Below, in pieces: positions 7,397-13,271 of a stretch of DNA of 15,652 bases. Source of the stretch: SIG588 sp045599305. GTDB lineage: Bacteria > Bacillota > Clostridia > Oscillospirales > Acutalibacteraceae. The notes below the pieces were generated by a model. The model saw only the letters and a list, made by a program, of their open reading frames with translations. It was not told the origin of the DNA and made no database searches. The DNA lies in assembly GCA_045599305.1 (NCBI GenBank), contig JAZRVU010000004.1, forward strand, positions 1 to 15,652. Reading direction: 5' to 3'. A program made the translations under genes and the position numbers. Every line of letters begins with the position of its first letter. Position 1 is the stretch's first letter.

Positions 7397-8976
7397 TCCG
7401 CATCAACGAAGTGACACTGCCGCTTTCCTACAAGGAAGCGGATCTGCCGCGTGCGGCGGCCGCCGCACTGGGCATATCGCCCCAAAAGATCACCGGCTGC
7501 CGCCTGTTTCGCCGGGCGGTGGACGCCCGCAAAAAGGACGCCGTCTGCTTCAAGGCCACGTTGGACGTGACGGTGACGGGGAACGAGGCCGCGACAGCGG
7601 CGCACGGACGGCACGCGGCGGTGGTATCCCCCACCGTGTATGTGCCCGCCGCCGTGCCTTGTGACCGGCAACTGCCGCCGGTGGTGGTAGGCAGCGGTCC
7701 GGCGGGATTGTTCGCCGCACTGGTGCTGGCGCGCGCGGGCTGGCATCCGCTGGTACTGGAGCGCGGGCAGGACGTGGACGCCCGCCATGCCGCAGTGGAG
7801 CGCCTCTGCCGTGACGGTGTGCTGGACACCGACTGCAACGTGCAGTTCGGCGAGGGCGGTGCCGGCACCTTTTCGGACGGCAAGCTGAACACCGGCATCA
7901 AAGACACCCGCTGCCGTTTCGTGCTGGAGCAGTTGGCGCATTTCGGAGATTGCCCGGACATTCTGTGGCAGGCCAAGCCGCATGTGGGCACCGACCGCCT
8001 GCGCGGGGCGGTCAGGGGACTGCGGGAGGAGATCAGCCGTCTGGGCGGCACCGTGCGCTTCGGCTGTCGGGTGACCGACATCACCGTACAGGGCGGCGCG
8101 CTCACCTCGCTGACCGTGCAGACTGCCGACGGCGTGGAGGAAATCCCCTGCACGGCCGCCATCTTCGCCATCGGCCACAGTGCGCGGGACACGGTGGAGA
8201 TGCTTCGCGGCCGCGGTGTGCCGATGGAGCCAAAGCCCTTTGCCGTGGGGGTGCGCATCGAGCATCCCCGCCGCATGATCGACGAAAGCCAGTACGGCCG
8301 CTTTGCGGGGCACCCCGCGCTGGGAGCGGCGGATTACAAATTGCACGTCAACGCCCCCACCGGGCGGGGCGTTTACACTTTCTGTATGTGCCCCGGCGGG
8401 GTGGTGATGGCCGCCGCGTCGGAGACGGAGATGGTGGCGGTCAACGGCATGAGCGAATTTGCGCGGGATGCCGAAAACTCCAACAGCGCATTGCTGGTGG
8501 GGGTCGCGCCCGAAGATCTCGGCTCGGTCGACCCGCTGGCCGGCATGGCACTGCAGCGTCAAATGGAACGCGCCGCGTTCCGTCTGGGCGGCGGCGGGTA
8601 CCGCGCACCGGCACAGCTGGCGGGCGATTTCATGGCCGACCGCGCCAGTCACGCGGCGGGCGATGTGCGTCCCTCCTACCGTCCCGGCGTCACCTTCTGC
8701 GACCTGCGGGAGTGTCTGCCGCCCTTCGTGGCGCAGTCGCTCAAGACCGCCCTGCCGCTGTTCGGTCGGCAATTGCGCGGGTTCGACCGCCCGGACGCGG
8801 TGCTGACCGGGGTGGAATCCCGCTCCTCCTCCCCTGTGCGTCTGCCCCGCGACGAGACCTGCCAGAGCGCCGTGGCGGGGCTGTTCCCCTGCGGCGAAGG
8901 CGCCGGCTACGCGGGCGGCATCGTGTCAGCCGCGGCGGACGGCGTGCGCTGTGCGGAACAGTTGATGGCAAAATAA
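7393..8976 (+). CDS. COG2509-type FAD-dependent dehydrogenase
   Basis: A 527-aa flavoprotein. Residues 1-65 form the small N-terminal domain typical of COG2509, ending in a beta-strand CFKATLDVTV. The FAD Rossmann motif PVVVGSGPAGLFAAL is at about 96-110. The family signature NVQFGEGGAGTFSDGKLNTG (149-168) and the C-terminal FPCGEGAGYAGGIVSAAADG are both intact. The physiological substrate of this family is unknown. The frame is open well upstream, inside the preceding gene, but ATG 7393 overlaps that gene's stop by four bases, follows AAGGA at 7 bases, and begins with the expected IRINEV(T)LPL. It is the last gene of the operon; I see no convincing hairpin terminator after it, so some read-through into the tRNA operon is possible. 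Confidence 0.92.
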   Translation: MIRINEVTLPLSYKEADLPRAAAAALGISPQKITGCRLFRRAVDARKKDAVCFKATLDVTVTGNEAATAAHGRHAAVVSPTVYVPAAVPCDRQLPPVVVGSGPAGLFAALVLARAGWHPLVLERGQDVDARHAAVERLCRDGVLDTDCNVQFGEGGAGTFSDGKLNTGIKDTRCRFVLEQLAHFGDCPDILWQAKPHVGTDRLRGAVRGLREEISRLGGTVRFGCRVTDITVQGGALTSLTVQTADGVEEIPCTAAIFAIGHSARDTVEMLRGRGVPMEPKPFAVGVRIEHPRRMIDESQYGRFAGHPALGAADYKLHVNAPTGRGVYTFCMCPGGVVMAAASETEMVAVNGMSEFARDAENSNSALLVGVAPEDLGSVDPLAGMALQRQMERAAFRLGGGGYRAPAQLAGDFMADRASHAAGDVRPSYRPGVTFCDLRECLPPFVAQSLKTALPLFGRQLRGFDRPDAVLTGVESRSSSPVRLPRDETCQSAVAGLFPCGEGAGYAGGIVSAAADGVRCAEQLMAK

Positions 8977-9053
8977 AAAATGACGCATAACCCCGGCAAA
9001 ACGGCATATACTGAAACAGCCGCGAAAAAAATGAAAAAATTTGAAATTTCCTA

Positions 9054-9082
9054 TTGACATTTGCCGCCGGATAGTGTATGAT
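9054..9082 (+). promoter_or_regulatory. tRNA operon promoter
   Basis: TTGACA (9054-9059), 17-bp spacer, TATGAT (9077-9082). The short leader after it can form a 7-bp hairpin (9089-9095 with 9102-9108) just ahead of the first tRNA. Confidence 0.88.
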
Positions 9083-9113
9083 GGTCAAGCGGTTCGGGTA
9101 AGAGCCGCCACAC

Positions 9114-9189
9114 GCACCATTAGCTCAGTTGGTAGAGCACCTGACTCTTAATCAGGGTGTCCCGGGTTCGAGTCCCTGATGGTGCACCA
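9114..9189 (+). tRNA. tRNA-Lys (CTT)
   Basis: 76 nt with encoded CCA. The acceptor arms GCACCAT/ATGGTGC pair fully. Anticodon stem CCTGA/TCAGG encloses loop CTCTTAA, anticodon CTT at 9147-9149. The T-loop GGTTCGAGTCC is standard. CTT is the minor Lys isoacceptor, reading AAG, which fits GC-rich codon use. Confidence 0.97.
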
Positions 9190-9193
9190 ATCC

Positions 9194-9269
9194 GGCCCGT
9201 TGGTCAAGTGGCCTAAGACTCCGGCCTCTCACGCCGGCAACAGCAGTTCGAATCTGCTACGGGTCACCA
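9194..9269 (+). tRNA. tRNA-Glu (CTC)
   Basis: 76 nt with encoded CCA. Acceptor GGCCCGT/ACGGGTC pairs with one G-U. Anticodon stem CCGGC/GCCGG, loop CTCTCAC, anticodon CTC at 9228-9230. It lies four bases after tRNA-Lys and reads GAG. Confidence 0.95.
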
Positions 9270-9292
9270 AGCCGGCATTCGCCGGCAAATAT

Positions 9293-9368
9293 TCCTCCAT
9301 AGCTCAGTCGGTAGAGCACCTGACTGTTAATCAGGGTGTCACTGGTTCAAGTCCAGTTGGGGGAGCCA
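9293..9368 (+). tRNA. tRNA-Asn (GTT)
   Basis: 76 nt with encoded CCA. Acceptor TCCTCCA/TGGGGGA pairs with one U-G. Anticodon stem CCTGA/TCAGG, loop CTGTTAA, anticodon GTT at 9326-9328. A small GC hairpin (GCCGGC twice around ATTC, 9271-9286) separates it from tRNA-Glu and may mark a processing site. Confidence 0.96.
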
Positions 9369-9369
9369 G

Positions 9370-9403
9370 AAAATTCTGTTCACGCAAGTGAACAGAATTT
9401 TTT
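9370..9403 (+). terminator. tRNA operon terminator
   Basis: A perfect 14-bp stem (9370-9383 with 9388-9401) capped by a GCAA (GNRA) loop and running into TTTTTT. It begins two bases after the CCA of tRNA-Asn. Confidence 0.95.
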
Positions 9404-9497
9404 CTCCTTACTTTTTACCTATTACCTCTTACCTATTAGTTAAACTGCCCGGAATTTTGGAAAAGCAAGAAGTAAAAAGTAAGAGGTAATAGGTATT
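9404..9497. repeat. Inverted pair of TTACCTA-type heptad repeats
   Basis: The left arm (about 9408-9440) is built of 7-base units, TTACCTA TTACCTC TTACCTA TTAGTTA, preceded by TTACTTT-like units. The right arm (about 9468-9497) is the reverse complement of the same unit type (AAGTAAA AAGTAAG AGGTAAT AGGTATT). 17 bases match perfectly between the arms (9416-9432 and 9479-9495), with 46 bases between. It lies between the tRNA terminator and the GH116 gene. I do not recognise a named element. Confidence 0.75.
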
Positions 9498-9537
9498 GTG
9501 TTCTCCGGGATGTCATGGCAATAACCGAAATTTGCGC

Positions 9538-9566
9538 TTGCAAAGGGCCGCTGTCTATGGTTAAAT
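9538..9566 (+). promoter_or_regulatory. Possible GH116 gene promoter
   Basis: TTGCAA (9538-9543), 17-bp spacer, TTAAAT (9561-9566) with TGG before it. Weak -10, but it is the best candidate between the tRNA terminator and the gene start 30 bases downstream. Confidence 0.35.
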
Positions 9567-9595
9567 AAAGGTGAAAAGTTATTTGGAGGAACATT

Positions 9596-12121
9596 ATGAT
9601 TTACGAAAACGAATATTTGAACGAAATAGCCTTTCCTATCGGCGGAATTGGTACCGGCTCGATCTCGATTGCCGGAAACGGTCATCTCGTAGACTGGGAG
9701 ATTTTCAACCGCCCGAACAAGGGAAGTCTTAACGGTTACAGCGGAATCGCCGTACGTGCCGAATATCCAGACGGTAGTTCGGACACCCGCGTTTTGCAGG
9801 GCGATTGGACACGAGATCTCATGGGGCAGTATAGAAAAGCCAAATTTTCCGGCTACGGTTTCGGCCCCGACGCCGGCACTTACGCCGGATTCCCGCATTT
9901 TGAAAAAGTCAAATTCGACGGCCGATTCCCGATTGCCGAGCTTGTTTTCAGCGATAAGAGCTTTCCCGGCGAGGTCACTATGATTGCGTTCAACCCGTTT
10001 ATACCTCTGGACAGCGAAGATTCCAGTATCCCGGCGGCATTTTTTGATATAAAGATACGCTCACTTGTAAACGATGTGAAGTTCACCGTGGCTTTTGCGG
10101 TGGAAAATCCTTTTGACGGCGGAAAAAATACGAATAAAAGCACCGAAAAATACTGCGCCGTGACGATGGAAAGCGGCGAAAGAGATGAAAATTCCATAAA
10201 ATTCGGTGATCTTACTCTTACGACCGGCCCTACCGGAGCTGTACAGACCTATTGGTATCGTGGCGGTTGGCAGGATGCGGTATCGACATTTTGGAGAGAA
10301 CTTTGCGGCGGCGAGCTGCCTTGCCGGGAATATCCGTCCCCGCGTGAACACGGCAAAAAGGATACCGCAACGGTTTGGGCAACACAGTATGCGCAGAAGG
10401 ACGAAATCGCAAAGTTCCGCTTTATTTTGTCATGGAGCATTCCCAACAACACAAACGATTGGGACACCCAATTGTACAAAGACGAAAAAGGCAACACGGT
10501 AAACTGGAAAAACTACTATGCGATGCGCTTTGAAAATTCGCTTGAAAGTGCCGTATACTCCTTTGAAAACTTTGAAACGCTGTACGAAAAAACCGCGCGG
10601 TTTCGCGATGCGCTCTATTCAATGACGCTTGATGAAAGTGTTATCATTGCGGCGGCATCATCACTTGCGGTATTAAAATCTCCGACGGTATGGCGATTGT
10701 CCGACGGCTCGTTCTACGGCTGGGAGGGCGTCCACGAAAAGTCCGGGTCGTGCGAGGGCACCTGCACTCATGTGTGGAGCTATGCCTACGCGCTCTGCTT
10801 TTTGTTTCCCGATCTTGAACGCTCTATTCGTGAAAATGAATTCAAATACGATATCTACGAAAACGGAACGATGCGCTTCCGCCTTAAGCTGCCGGTAAGC
10901 CGCCCTAAGCCCGAGTCGGGACTCCCGTGTGTCGACGGTCAGATGGCGACGGTGATAAAATGCTACCGCGACTGGAAACTGACCGGTGACACTGAATGGC
11001 TACGCGCAAACTGGGATACGATTTGCAATATCCTCGAATACGCATGGAGTGATAAAAACTTCTATGAGTGGGATGCCGACCGTGACGGCGTTTTGGAAGG
11101 CAGACAGCATCACACCCTCGACATGGAGCTCTTCGGCCCGTCCGCATGGTTGCAGGGAATATACCTTGCGGCGCTTAAAGCGGCGGCACGAATGGCGGAC
11201 TGCCTCGGCGACACGGCGCGCGCCGACGAATATCGCAAGATATTCAAAAAGGGATATGATTGGACGAAAAACAACCTTTTCAATGGCGAATATTATATCC
11301 AAAAGGTCGATTTGAGCGACAAATCGAAAGTGGTACATTTCGGCTGTGAACAGTATTGGAACGACGAAAAGGGCGAGCTTAAATATCAGATAGCCGACGG
11401 CTGTGAGATAGATCAGCTTTTGGGACAGTGGCACTCGAATATATGCGGACTCGGTAATATTTTCGACAAGGCCGACCGCCTTACCGCCCTTAAAAATATG
11501 TATAAGTACAATTTCAAACCCAGTCTGCGCAATATGTGCAATATGTGGCGCGTTTTCGCACTCAACGATGAAGGTGGCGCGATAATCTGCGAATACCCCG
11601 AAGGGCACCGCAAACCGGTCATCCCGATACCTTATTGCGAGGAATGTATGACCGGATTTGAGTACGCCTTTGCGGGACTGCTTATCAGCGAGGGCTTTAT
11701 CGATGAGGGGCTTGACATCGTTCGTGCGGTACGCAGCCGATATGACGGTAAGAAGCGGAATCCATTTAACGAAATCGAGTGCGGAAGCAACTATGCGCGC
11801 GCAATGGCAAGCTTTGCCCTTATCCCGATATTCAGCGGCTTTGAGTTTGATATGCCGAATAAATATATCGGTTTTTCACCGAAGACAAGCGGTGATTTCC
11901 GGTCGGTTTGGAGTGTCGGTACGGGCTGGGGAACATTCGATCGCCGCAACAACACGGTCGAGATACAGGTGCTCGGCGGCTATATCGAGCTTTGTAAGTT
12001 GGGACTTAAAAATGTAGTTCGCCTTACAGCCGACGGCAATGAGCTCGGTATTATCGCATCATCCGATGCGGTGCAATTTGATACCGTTAAAATCGAAAGT
12101 TCTCTTGTCGCTGAGATGTAG
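9596..12121 (+). CDS. GH116 family glycosidase (GBA2/glucosylceramidase-like)
   Basis: An 841-aa enzyme with no signal peptide, so predicted cytosolic. The N-terminal beta-rich domain starts with EIAFPIGGIGTGSISIAGNG (10-29), the usual opening of GH116/DUF608 proteins. The C-terminal (alpha/alpha)6 barrel contains FYGWEG (373-378), GTCTHVWSYAYAL (388-400), DGQMATVIKCYRDW (447-460), DADRDGVLEG (493-502), HHTLDMELFGPSAW (505-518), and EIDQLLGQWHSNICGLG (604-620). By comparison with human GBA2, Glu377 is the likely nucleophile and Asp509 the likely acid/base; this is my alignment by eye. Family members cleave beta-glucosides, beta-xylosides or N-acetylglucosaminides; the substrate is not decidable here. 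GGAGG lies 6 bases before the ATG. Codon use is visibly less GC-rich than in the genes to the left. No transporter or regulator sits next to it. Confidence 0.9.
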   Translation: MIYENEYLNEIAFPIGGIGTGSISIAGNGHLVDWEIFNRPNKGSLNGYSGIAVRAEYPDGSSDTRVLQGDWTRDLMGQYRKAKFSGYGFGPDAGTYAGFPHFEKVKFDGRFPIAELVFSDKSFPGEVTMIAFNPFIPLDSEDSSIPAAFFDIKIRSLVNDVKFTVAFAVENPFDGGKNTNKSTEKYCAVTMESGERDENSIKFGDLTLTTGPTGAVQTYWYRGGWQDAVSTFWRELCGGELPCREYPSPREHGKKDTATVWATQYAQKDEIAKFRFILSWSIPNNTNDWDTQLYKDEKGNTVNWKNYYAMRFENSLESAVYSFENFETLYEKTARFRDALYSMTLDESVIIAAASSLAVLKSPTVWRLSDGSFYGWEGVHEKSGSCEGTCTHVWSYAYALCFLFPDLERSIRENEFKYDIYENGTMRFRLKLPVSRPKPESGLPCVDGQMATVIKCYRDWKLTGDTEWLRANWDTICNILEYAWSDKNFYEWDADRDGVLEGRQHHTLDMELFGPSAWLQGIYLAALKAAARMADCLGDTARADEYRKIFKKGYDWTKNNLFNGEYYIQKVDLSDKSKVVHFGCEQYWNDEKGELKYQIADGCEIDQLLGQWHSNICGLGNIFDKADRLTALKNMYKYNFKPSLRNMCNMWRVFALNDEGGAIICEYPEGHRKPVIPIPYCEECMTGFEYAFAGLLISEGFIDEGLDIVRAVRSRYDGKKRNPFNEIECGSNYARAMASFALIPIFSGFEFDMPNKYIGFSPKTSGDFRSVWSVGTGWGTFDRRNNTVEIQVLGGYIELCKLGLKNVVRLTADGNELGIIASSDAVQFDTVKIESSLVAEM

Positions 12122-12188
12122 TTTGATACAATTGAGTCTTTTGCAAAATCCGTATCGTTTCAATAAGGAACAGCAAAACAGATAGAAG

Positions 12189-12496
12189 TTGTAATTGTGC
12201 TATTTCGTAGTATAATCACAGAAAAAAGAGCATTGCTTTTGCAATGCTCTTTTTTCAATGAAGCGCACCTGCGGTGCATGAAGCGAGTTGCAAAGCAACT
12301 CATGAAGCAGGACTTCGCCCGGCGAAGTCCCATGAAGCACGCCTTACGGCGTATGGAGGAGAACGGGTGCGCTTCGCTTCATACGAGCGCAGCGAGTGCT
12401 TCATGGCGGCATCGCCGCCGCTTCATTAACGAGCAAAGCGAGCGACTTCATTTGTATGAGTTATAGCTTGCTCTATTATCTCATGAAATATTGCAA
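12189..12496. repeat. Branching palindromic element (MITE-like), full copy
   Basis: Ends are loosely inverted: TTGTAATT (12189-12196) on the left, and ATTGCAA (12490-12496; read in reverse TTGCAAT) on the right. Inside, ATGAAGC occurs at 12258, 12278, 12302 and 12332, and its complement GCTTCAT at 12376, 12398 and 12420, with a near match ACTTCAT at 12445. Between successive units lie small hairpins of unrelated sequence: GCACC/GGTGC, GAGTTGC/GCAACTC, GGACTTCGCC/GGCGAAGTCC, ACGCC/GGCGT, GGCGGC/GCCGCC. The nested 7-mers could pair as an outer stem with the hairpins as side branches. The left end also carries TATAAT (12211-12216) and an A6/T6 hairpin. Open frames across it are not credible as genes. 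It fills the gap between the GH116 gene and the GNAT promoter; a partial relative lies at 13181-13249. Confidence 0.8.
12222..12255 (+). terminator. Bidirectional hairpin terminator inside the palindromic element
   Basis: A perfect 15-bp stem (12222-12236 with 12241-12255) with loop TTTT, A6 on one side and T6 on the other. It sits 100 bases past the GH116 stop and is the only evident terminator for that gene. Confidence 0.85.
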
Positions 12497-12501
12497 AGCG
12501 C

Positions 12502-12530
12502 TTGACATAATCGATTGAAAAAGGTATAAT
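12502..12530 (+). promoter_or_regulatory. GNAT leader promoter, near-consensus
   Basis: TTGACA (12502-12507), 17-bp spacer, TATAAT (12525-12530): consensus in both hexamers, the strongest promoter in the window. It begins five bases after the palindromic element ends. Transcription would start near 12537, giving a leader of about 150 nt. Confidence 0.92.
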
Positions 12531-12551
12531 GAAATCAAGAAAAGAAAGCGG

Positions 12552-12604
12552 GGTGAACAGAATGATTATCTTAGTTGACAAAGCCAAATACCGTTCTGTT
12601 CACC
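12552..12604 (+). promoter_or_regulatory. Leader stem-loop enclosing the leader peptide ORF
   Basis: GGTGAACAGAA (12552-12562) and TTCTGTTCACC (12594-12604) form a perfect 11-bp stem with a 31-nt loop. The 5' arm covers the ribosome site and first start-codon base of the leader ORF; the 3' arm is inside its coding region. A translating or stalled ribosome would therefore open or hold this stem. Confidence 0.75.
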
Positions 12605-12618
12605 GTTATTATATTTGA
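12562..12618 (+). CDS. Leader peptide of the GNAT gene (18 aa)
   Basis: ATG at 12562 to TGA at 12616-12618, predicted MIILVDKAKYRSVHRYYI. A GGGGTG ribosome site (12550-12555) lies 6 bases before the ATG. It is positioned between a strong promoter and an intrinsic terminator that precedes the GNAT gene, the arrangement used by leader-peptide attenuators. The peptide is basic and rich in aromatic residues near its end (Tyr-Tyr-Ile). Its own function, if any, is probably to be translated rather than to act as a protein. Assignment rests on context; there is no homology I can recognise. Confidence 0.6.
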   Translation: MIILVDKAKYRSVHRYYI

Positions 12619-12641
12619 ATAATGATGCACTGAAAATTTCT

Positions 12642-12672
12642 TCGGTTTCGGTTTTGTCGAAACCGATTTTTT
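12642..12672 (+). terminator. Attenuator terminator in the GNAT leader
   Basis: Stem TCGGTTTCG/CGAAACCGA (12642-12650 with 12658-12666), 7-nt loop, then TTTTTTATTTT. It lies 23 bases after the leader ORF stop and 18 bases before the GNAT start codon, so transcription must pass it to reach the gene. I could not see an obvious alternative antiterminator pairing by eye. Confidence 0.85.
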
Positions 12673-12690
12673 ATTTTAAGGAGCATTGTT

Positions 12691-13155
12691 ATGGAAAACA
12701 CAAAAAAGCCAAAAGATTATTTCGTATCTGATTTTAGCAATTTACAATTTCAAACAGCATTTAAGCAGTATTTCTCCGAAATTGGAATAAACGTTAAAAA
12801 CTGGGATGAATTATTTCGGGAAATGAGCGAGGACAATAGCATTGTTGCCATTGTTCGAACAATGGATGACGATGTGGTTGGTTTCATCATGTATGCACCC
12901 ATCAAATTCTCAAGTTGGTTTTTTGAAGGGGATTTTGGATTTGTCAGAGAATTTTGGATCGCAAAAAAATATCGCAATTTAGGATATGGAACGGAACTTT
13001 TAAGCTTGGCAGAAAAAGAATTTCAAAAGCAAAATTTTCCTGTAAGTATTTTAACGACCGATACAGTTGATGATTTTTATATCAAGCGCGGATACAGAAA
13101 ATGTCCCGACGTGCAAGCCAAAAATAAAGACACTGTTTATATGAAGATGCTTTGA
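12691..13155 (+). CDS. GNAT-family N-acetyltransferase
   Basis: A 154-aa cytosolic acetyl-CoA-dependent acetyltransferase. Motif A is EFWIAKKYRNLGYGTELLSLAE (87-108) with the acetyl-CoA pyrophosphate loop R95-N-L-G-Y-G100; motif B is DDFYIKRGYRK (127-137). FIMYAP (65-70) is the preceding central beta-strand. Substrate is unknown: family members acetylate aminoglycosides, streptothricin, protein N-termini, polyamines and many other amines. AAGGAG lies 7 bases before the ATG. The gene is strongly AT-rich, unlike all neighbours, and is bracketed by two related palindromic repeats, which suggests acquisition. The inducible-looking leader would suit a resistance or stress gene, but that is inference. 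Confidence 0.9.
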   Translation: MENTKKPKDYFVSDFSNLQFQTAFKQYFSEIGINVKNWDELFREMSEDNSIVAIVRTMDDDVVGFIMYAPIKFSSWFFEGDFGFVREFWIAKKYRNLGYGTELLSLAEKEFQKQNFPVSILTTDTVDDFYIKRGYRKCPDVQAKNKDTVYMKML

Positions 13156-13180
13156 ATAAGCGTATGATGCTAAATAGTAG

Positions 13181-13249
13181 TTGCAATTTTGCCCTATAAT
13201 CCCATGAAAAAAGCACTTGCGTATGCAAGTGCTTTTTTCAATGAAGCGC
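13181..13249 (+). repeat. Partial second copy of the palindromic element end
   Basis: TTGCAATTTTGC, TATAATCCCATG, a hairpin with A6/T6 flanks, then TTCAATGAAGCGCA. The order and spacing match the left end of the 12189-12496 element (TTGTAATTGTGC, TATAATCACAG, hairpin, TTCAATGAAGCGCA), while the hairpin core sequence differs. The branching array that follows in the full copy is absent; the metallophosphoesterase gene's 3' end begins shortly after. Confidence 0.75.
13207..13238. terminator. Bidirectional terminator between GNAT and metallophosphoesterase genes
   Basis: A perfect 14-bp stem (13207-13220 with 13225-13238), loop GTAT, with A6 and T6 flanks so that either strand gives a U-run. It ends the plus-strand GNAT gene and the convergent minus-strand metallophosphoesterase gene. 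Confidence 0.88.
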
Positions 13250-13271
13250 ATCAAAATCACTTTCGGAAGGT

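Noticed and set aside
8977..9053. Terminator after the flavoprotein operon
   Set aside because: Only very short stems (3-4 bp) are present and no U-tract follows one; I see no supported terminator before the tRNA promoter.
9293..9368. Prophage or ICE attachment site at tRNA-Asn
   Set aside because: No duplicate of the tRNA 3' end and no integrase gene occur in the window.
12258..12451. CRISPR array
   Set aside because: The repeat is only 7 bases, spacers are 7-24 bases and self-complementary, and the units invert half-way. No cas genes are present.
12258..12451. Integron attC sites or a gene-cassette array
   Set aside because: I see no paired core sites around each gene, no integrase, and the small hairpins lack the R/L box arrangement.
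12197..12466. An 89-codon open frame across the branching palindrome, with repeated Met-Lys-x units
   Set aside because: The Met-Lys text comes from the ATGAAGC repeats; the first unit is out of frame with the others, the second half reads the inverted units as unrelated residues, there is no ribosome site, and DNA structure explains the pattern fully.
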